From: VXOI01 sp965261945
GTDB lineage: Bacteria > Chloroflexota > Dehalococcoidia > Lucifugimonadales > UBA3495
Reading direction: 5' to 3'
Assembly (NCBI GenBank): GCA_965261945.1
Contig: CBDHEF010000002.1
Span: 1,488,001 to 1,552,000 of the forward strand
DNA length: 64,000 bases
The notes beneath the pieces are model-generated. The model searched no databases, was not told the origin of the DNA, and worked only from the letters and a program-made list of their open reading frames with translations. The position numbers and the translations under genes are program-made. Positions 60,994 through 64,000 of this stretch are shown in pieces. The stretch's first letter is position 1; the number at the start of each line of letters is the position of its first letter.

Positions 60994-61875
60994 ATGTCGG
61001 CTGGACTTATAATGGTGCAGCAATACCAGCGGATGGTCGTGCAACGATTCGGGACGTTTGTCGGAAACAAGGGATCGGGCCTTCATTTCCTGATTCCCTT
61101 TGTCTACCACGGGACCAAGGTGGACCTGCGGGAGCGGGTGGCCCGGGTGCCCACCCAGAAGTACATCACGGCGGACAACGTGGTGGTGGACATGGACTTC
61201 GTCATCTACTACCGCGTTATGGAAACCCTGGCTGACCGCGCGGTGCTGGAGGTGCAGAACTTCGAACTGGCGGTAATCAACCTTGCTTTCGCGACTCTGA
61301 GGGCGGTGATCGGCTCGACCACCCTGGCCGACGCGCTGACCGAGCGGGAGCGCATCCGCGACTCCCTACAGGTGCGGATGGACGAGGTTACGGAGCGATG
61401 GGGCGTCAAGGTGTCGCAGGTGGAGATCAACGAAATTGACCCGCCCCCCGGGGTGAAGGCGGCGATGGAACGGGAGAAGTCGGCTGAGGCGATAAAGACT
61501 GCGGATATCACGGAGTCCGAGGGATCTCGCCAGGCTTCAATCAACCGCGCCGAAGGCGAAAAGCAGTCTGCAATTCTAATGGCCGAAGGTTCACGTCAGG
61601 CAGAGATCCTGAAAGCCGAGGGCGAACAGCAGGCCGCCGTCCTGCGCGCCGCCGGCTTCAGCGAAGCCTTGGACCGCATCAACCAGGTCGCCACCCAGGC
61701 TGATGGCCGCACGATGAGCCTGCAGTACTTCGACACCCTGAAGTCGCTGGGAGACTCGCCGTCTACGAAGTGGATCTTCCCCATGGAGTTTACCTCCATG
61801 CTAGGCAATTTTATGTCGATGGGCAGCAACACGGGCAGCGACGGCAACAGCGACCGGCAGAACGGGTCGGGATAA
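60994..61875 (+). CDS. SPFH/stomatin (slipin) family protein
   Basis: 293-residue SPFH protein: 'QYQRMVVQRFGTFVGNKGSG' and 'PTQKYITADNVVVDMDFVIY' are Band 7 landmarks, 'MEREKSAEAIKTADITESEG' begins the coiled-coil with AEGEKQ repeats. It lacks the usual N-terminal membrane helix, so anchoring may depend on NfeD or lipid modification. Strong GGAAGGAGG ribosome site. Forms an operon with NfeD. The C-terminal Gly/Ser-rich tail follows 'FPMEFTSMLGNFMSMGSN', a hydrophobic stretch comparable to the stomatin segment cleaved by NfeD. Confidence 0.92.
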   Translation: MSAGLIMVQQYQRMVVQRFGTFVGNKGSGLHFLIPFVYHGTKVDLRERVARVPTQKYITADNVVVDMDFVIYYRVMETLADRAVLEVQNFELAVINLAFATLRAVIGSTTLADALTERERIRDSLQVRMDEVTERWGVKVSQVEINEIDPPPGVKAAMEREKSAEAIKTADITESEGSRQASINRAEGEKQSAILMAEGSRQAEILKAEGEQQAAVLRAAGFSEALDRINQVATQADGRTMSLQYFDTLKSLGDSPSTKWIFPMEFTSMLGNFMSMGSNTGSDGNSDRQNGSG

Positions 61876-61898
61876 CAGACGGCGGAGCCGCGATAACA

Positions 61899-61929
61899 AA
61901 GAAGGCCGGGATTGATACCCGGCCTTCTT
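61899..61929 (+). terminator. Intrinsic terminator of the NfeD-stomatin operon
   Basis: AAGAAGGCCGGG / CCCGGCCTTCTT, a perfect 12-bp stem with 7-nt loop, running into TTTTCG; 24 nt after the stomatin stop. A second small hairpin (GGGCGCAG-AAA-CTGCGCCC, 61984-62002) lies close to the end of the convergent HPF gene. Confidence 0.85.
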
Positions 61930-62032
61930 TTCGCGAGCGGGAACGTCCTCGGCCGGAAATTCAACAGTTCAACAGACAGGAAGGGGCGCAGAAACTGCGC
62001 CCTGAAACTGCCCGCCGCTTGCTTTTTCTCTG

Positions 62033-62620
62033 CTACCGCTCCGTTGGCTGAATCAGGCCGTAGTTGGCGTCGGCGCGGCGGTAGAGGACGCTGAAGAGGT
62101 CGGTTTCGACGTCCAGGAACATATAGAAGCTGTGGTCTAGGTACTGCATCTGGAGAGCGGCTTCTTCAACCGTCATCGGCTCCATGTCGAAGCGCTTGAT
62201 GCGCACCAAGTCTCCGGAGGGGACTTCGACCATCACCTCCTCGTCCGTGACGCCGTTCTCCGAGGGTAGAGGTTCACGGGCCACCATGTCGGCGTCCGGG
62301 GCGTTGCGGGAAAGGCGCTCGCTGCGGTAGGTCTGGGCTTTCCAGCGGTTGACCTGCCGGTCCAGGGCGTCCACAGTGGCGTTGACGGCCGCCCGCGCGT
62401 TGGCGGCACGGCGCTGGGCGCGCAGCAGGTCGCCGCCGACATTGAGCGACACCTGCACCACCACCCGGTCCTGCTGCGAGCGCGTCCGCTCCGAGGCCAT
62501 TTCCACATCGGCCCGGGTGATCGCGGGCAGATGCCGGTCGAGGGAGGAAAGCTTGGCGGCCACGTGCTCCTTCATCGAGCGGGTAATCTCAATGTTCCGG
62601 CCCTGTATGTTCAAGTCCAT
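62033..62620 (-). CDS. hpf: Ribosome hibernation-promoting factor, long form
   Basis: 195-residue long HPF that dimerises 70S ribosomes in stationary phase. The N-terminal S30AE domain reads 'DLNIQGRNIEITRSMKEHVA' and 'KLSSLDRHLPAITRADVEMA'; the C-terminal dimerisation domain is 'LVRIKRFDMEPMTVEEAALQ' to 'FSVLYRRADANYGLIQP'. The ATG at 62620 is 8 nt after GGGAGG; a GTG at 62629 in the same frame directly abuts that site and is less likely. Confidence 0.93.
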   Translation of the reverse strand: MDLNIQGRNIEITRSMKEHVAAKLSSLDRHLPAITRADVEMASERTRSQQDRVVVQVSLNVGGDLLRAQRRAANARAAVNATVDALDRQVNRWKAQTYRSERLSRNAPDADMVAREPLPSENGVTDEEVMVEVPSGDLVRIKRFDMEPMTVEEAALQMQYLDHSFYMFLDVETDLFSVLYRRADANYGLIQPTER

Positions 62621-62722
62621 CTTTGGCACCTCCCTGTCGCCTGATGAGGGTATGAATCCGGCCCCCAGGGGAACGGGCCGTTATATTACCACAAGCGACC
62701 TGATTACAGCATAGCACTTCCC

Positions 62723-62779
62723 ATGCCCGTGAGGCATATCAATGCCGGTGAGGCATATCAATGCCGGTGAGGCATATCA
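62723..62779. repeat. Three tandem copies of a 19-bp unit
   Basis: ATGCCCGTGAGGCATATCA followed by two copies of ATGCCGGTGAGGCATATCA, in the 308-bp gap between the HPF and MeaB genes. Each unit contains the small dyad GCC..GGC. There is no spacer between units, so this is not CRISPR-like. Confidence 0.85.
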
Positions 62780-62805
62780 GGTCAGAACCAAAGGCGGGGC
62801 CTTTT

Positions 62806-62910
62806 AAGCCTCTTTCGCTTGGGAAAGGGCAGGGGTGAAATACCGGGACTGCAAGATGTGCACCTGCGAACAGAGACGCCCCAAACATAACCCTCCCCCG
62901 AAGGGGTGGG
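62806..62910. repeat. Dispersed palindromic element, copy 4
   Basis: CTCTTTCGCTTGGGAAAGGG plus AGGGGTGAAATACCGGGA on the left; GACGCCCCAAACATAACCCT plus CCCCCGAAGGGGTGGG on the right. More diverged than the other copies. Lies just downstream of the MeaB stop. Confidence 0.6.
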
Positions 62911-62928
62911 AACAAGTAGAGACCCAGG

Positions 62929-63900
62929 CTACCGTGGCGGTGTGGCCAGAAAATTGGGGTTTAGGGAAGAGGAGCCGAGGAATTCCAGTGCGGCGGAGTA
63001 CGGCTCGGCCTCCCTCGCGGCCACCTGCCCCAGCATTGACAGCAGCGCCGGGTCGGTCTGAACCATCCGGCGGAGGCGCCGAACCAGTTCTTCTTCTACC
63101 ACTTCGAGGAATTCCTGGCTCCGGTGCTCGCCGCGCCGCCTCTCCAGGTTGCCGCTGCTTTGCAGGTAGGCGTGATGCTGTTCCAGGCTGCCCCAAAGCT
63201 CCTCGATGCCCCGGCCCGTGTGCGCGGCGGTCATTTTGACCGGCGGCACCCACTCCGGCGTGGTCAGCGACATCTGGAGCATGGCGGTCACCGAGGCGGC
63301 CATCTGGTCGGCGCCGTCGCGGTCGGCCTTGTTGACCACGTAGAGGTCGGCAATCTCCATCACACCGGCCTTGAGAGCCTGGATGGCGTCACCGGCCTCG
63401 GGAATCAAGGCGACGGCGACCGTGTCGGCCACGCCCATGATGCCCAGTTCGGTCTGGCCCACGCCTACGGTCTCGACGATTACCACGTCGTAACCCGCGG
63501 CGTCCAGCGACCGGGCGATGCCCTTGACGATGCGGGGCAGCCCTCCGGTCTGGCCGCGGGTGGCGATGCTGCGGATGAAAACGCCGGCGTCCAGGTAGTG
63601 TCGCTGCATCCTGATGCGGTCGCCAAGCAGGGCGCCGCCACTGAATGGGCTGGTGGGGTCAACGGCCACGATGCCCACCCGCTTGCCGAGTCCGCGCAGC
63701 AGGCGGGTCAACTGGTCAACGATGGTGCTCTTGCCAGCGCCGGGCGGGCCGGTAATGCCGACGGTATAGGCGCGGCCTGTGCCGGCGTCCACGGCGCGCA
63801 TCACGTCTGCCGCAGCCGGGTCGCCGCGTTCCAGCATGGATATGACGCGGGAAAGGGCGCGTTGCTCTCCGGCCAGAAGCCTGTCGGCCAACTCAGGCAA
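62929..63900 (-). CDS. meaB: Methylmalonyl-CoA mutase-associated GTPase MeaB
   Basis: G3E-family GTPase (323 residues) that protects and reloads adenosylcobalamin-dependent methylmalonyl-CoA mutase. P-loop 'GITGPPGAGKSTIVDQLTRL' near 48-67, switch region 'VDPTSPFSGGALLGDRIRM', 'IRSIATRGQTGGLPRI', Walker B-like 'VIVETVGVGQTELGIM' and NKAD ('YVVNKADRDGADQM'). The frame begins right after an in-frame stop, so the TTG at 63900 with GGAG 10 nt upstream is the most likely start. The mutase itself is not in the window, but MeaB implies a propionyl-CoA/methylmalonyl-CoA route. Confidence 0.92.
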   Translation of the reverse strand: MPELADRLLAGEQRALSRVISMLERGDPAAADVMRAVDAGTGRAYTVGITGPPGAGKSTIVDQLTRLLRGLGKRVGIVAVDPTSPFSGGALLGDRIRMQRHYLDAGVFIRSIATRGQTGGLPRIVKGIARSLDAAGYDVVIVETVGVGQTELGIMGVADTVAVALIPEAGDAIQALKAGVMEIADLYVVNKADRDGADQMAASVTAMLQMSLTTPEWVPPVKMTAAHTGRGIEELWGSLEQHHAYLQSSGNLERRRGEHRSQEFLEVVEEELVRRLRRMVQTDPALLSMLGQVAAREAEPYSAALEFLGSSSLNPNFLATPPR

Positions 63901-63950
63901 AGTCGGCTAACTCCACAGGTCCCGGCGCGATATGGCTGAAAGAGGGAACA

Positions 63951-64000
63951 ATGCGGGTCGAATCAGTGGTGGAATTGGCCGCCAAAGCCCCTGGCCCCGG
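63951..64000 (+). CDS. Start of an unidentified gene, cut by the window edge
   Basis: ATG at 63951 preceded by GAGGG, with an open frame of 16 codons to the window end (begins MRVESVVELAAK). It is divergent from meaB. Too short to assign. Confidence 0.35.
   Translation, partial: MRVESVVELAAKAPGP

Noticed and set aside
62723..62779. Possible CRISPR array
   Set aside because: The three 19-bp units and the five 15-bp units at 28171 are contiguous with no spacers, and no cas genes are present.

Overview
The window is a GC-rich bacterial chromosome segment, densely packed with single genes and short operons on both strands. Gene content suggests Chloroflexota, most like the SAR202/Dehalococcoidia-type heterotrophs. 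The signs are lipoproteins with long Pro/Thr/Ala-rich linkers after the lipobox, three luciferase-like (LLM) flavin oxidoreductases, CaiB/BaiF CoA-transferases, HpcH/HpaI and CitE-type aldolases/lyases, a GMC oxidoreductase, a lone molybdopterin oxidoreductase subunit and MeaB. This placement is an inference from family content; there is no rRNA or other phylogenetic marker here, and I saw no tRNA, rRNA, CRISPR array, prophage or IS transposase.

Layout. 0-2.4 kb: orphan TRAP-type binding lipoprotein and a decayed MFS transporter. 2.8-13.4 kb: M24 peptidase, an AAA ATPase/DUF4276 pair (possible defence module), LLM oxidoreductases, alpha/beta hydrolase, DinB-like protein, GMC oxidoreductase, VOC protein, and two intact plus one dead copy of a small retropepsin-like protease. 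13.5-17.4 kb: peptide-type ABC importer (binding protein and two permeases, no ATPase). 17.4-26 kb: aldolase, TPP-dependent decarboxylase, PAC2 protein, PhnD-like binding protein, VOC, Uma2 nuclease, class III aminotransferase, LLM oxidoreductase. 26.3-33.9 kb: response regulator, histidine kinase, lipoprotein and a 1513-residue exported protein with a seven-repeat propeller, FN3 domains and about ten DUF5666-like repeats. 34-39.6 kb: MBL hydrolase, a RidA/RAM/NIPSNAP set behind a near-consensus promoter, carboxymuconolactone decarboxylase-like protein, large molybdenum hydroxylase subunit. 39.7-42.6 kb: DUF4268 nuclease-like gene followed by an AT-rich DUF262-HEPN pair, probably a small defence island. 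42.6-47.4 kb: CaiB, CitE-like lyase, tyrosine phosphatase, hydrolase and a broken CaiB, partly linked by ATGA overlaps. 48-52 kb: decay zone (DUF2283-like remnant, retropepsin remnant, broken CaiB, rhomboid lacking catalytic residues, frameshifted secreted protein). 52-55 kb: circularly permuted ATP-grasp, transglutaminase and alpha-E operon. 55-64 kb: desaturase, aldolase, MOSC, HtrA, NfeD-stomatin pair, long HPF, MeaB.

Two features run through the whole window. First, exact short tandem duplications: 15 bp and in frame inside five different genes, 14-19 bp between genes. Second, a family of roughly 110-bp palindromic elements built from CCCTCTCCC/GGGAGAGGG arms, with full and half copies between genes; some supply a stop codon or a ribosome-binding site to a neighbour.

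The metabolic picture is of an organism importing organic acids or peptides and oxidising or cleaving varied organic substrates through flavin enzymes, CoA-thioester chemistry and C-C lyases. No complete pathway is encoded here. Several frameshifts lie in or near homopolymers and could be assembly errors; others (large deletions, loss of catalytic residues, multiple lesions) look like real decay.
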